5,777 nt of DNA, from positions 1 through 5,777 of the forward strand of contig JACCTK010000338.1 in NCBI GenBank assembly GCA_013812465.1, given 5' to 3'. The position numbers were made by a program, and so were the translations under genes. The notes below the pieces were generated by a model. The model ran no database searches. It had not been told where the DNA came from and saw only the letters and a program-made list of their open reading frames with translations. Below are positions 5,697-5,777 of the stretch, piece by piece. Within the stretch, counting starts at the first letter, position 1. Each line of letters starts with the position of its first letter. The stretch is from Actinomycetota bacterium (lineage in GTDB: Bacteria > Actinomycetota > Thermoleophilia > Gaiellales > Gaiellaceae).

Positions 5697-5726
5697 GCGT
5701 CTCTTCGCATTAGTTGAAGATGACGC
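5697..5726 (+). terminator. Bulged hairpin, candidate terminator of the secreted-protein gene
   Basis: GCGTCTCTTC (5697-5706) pairs with GAAGA (5716-5720) and GACGC (5722-5726), giving ten base pairs with a single bulged T at 5721 and a nine-base loop. It begins 64 bases after the stop codon. The bases after it (to about 5750) are moderately T-rich, with GTTTCGTTCGTTT, but there is no continuous T tract directly after the stem. The hairpin also sits immediately after repeat copy B, as one does after copy A, so it may belong to that module instead. Confidence 0.5.
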
Positions 5727-5777
5727 CAGAGAGGTTTCGTTCGTTTGGGTTAAGGGACATGCCATTGAAGCGAACAA

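Overview
The window is a high-GC chromosomal stretch that reads like a soil or environmental actinobacterium. The high-GC codon use, the GTG start, the large LuxR-type ATPase regulator and the Rv2258c-like methyltransferase all point that way. A Thermoleophilia-type lineage (Solirubrobacterales/Gaiellales) is my guess from overall flavour, not from a marker gene. There is no rRNA, transposase, CRISPR array or phage gene.

Layout from left to right. Bases 1-143 are non-coding and repeat-rich. A SAM-dependent methyltransferase (minus, 144-1223) follows. A 246-base spacer then holds a second copy of a repeat found on the other side of the methyltransferase, plus a GC-rich hairpin. Next is a 49-residue zinc-ribbon protein (minus, 1470-1619) with a GTG start. 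A 285-base spacer carries three consecutive hairpins and a fragment that resembles the 3' part of a tRNA. The dominant gene is a 956-residue LAL/MalT-like regulator (minus, 1905-4775) with an N-terminal ATPase, a helical repeat middle and a C-terminal LuxR helix-turn-helix. A probable small hypothetical gene (minus, 4812-5012) lies 36 bases upstream in the same reading frame and may share its transcript. Across a short divergent spacer lies a plus-strand secreted protein (5127-5633), followed by a bulged hairpin that may end its transcript.

Four of the five genes are on the minus strand. They do not form an obvious pathway. The small gene and the regulator look like one transcription unit, and the methyltransferase and zinc-ribbon genes look like separate units. 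The regulator could control the divergent secreted-protein gene, but nothing in the sequence proves it.

The most unusual signal is non-coding. Two related sets of intergenic repeats appear: a 29-base element with a hairpin just after it at both ends of the window, and a 44-base direct repeat with a TTTGGCCAAA palindrome on both sides of the methyltransferase gene. The two sets share an AGGTCAGCTGAGG-like motif.
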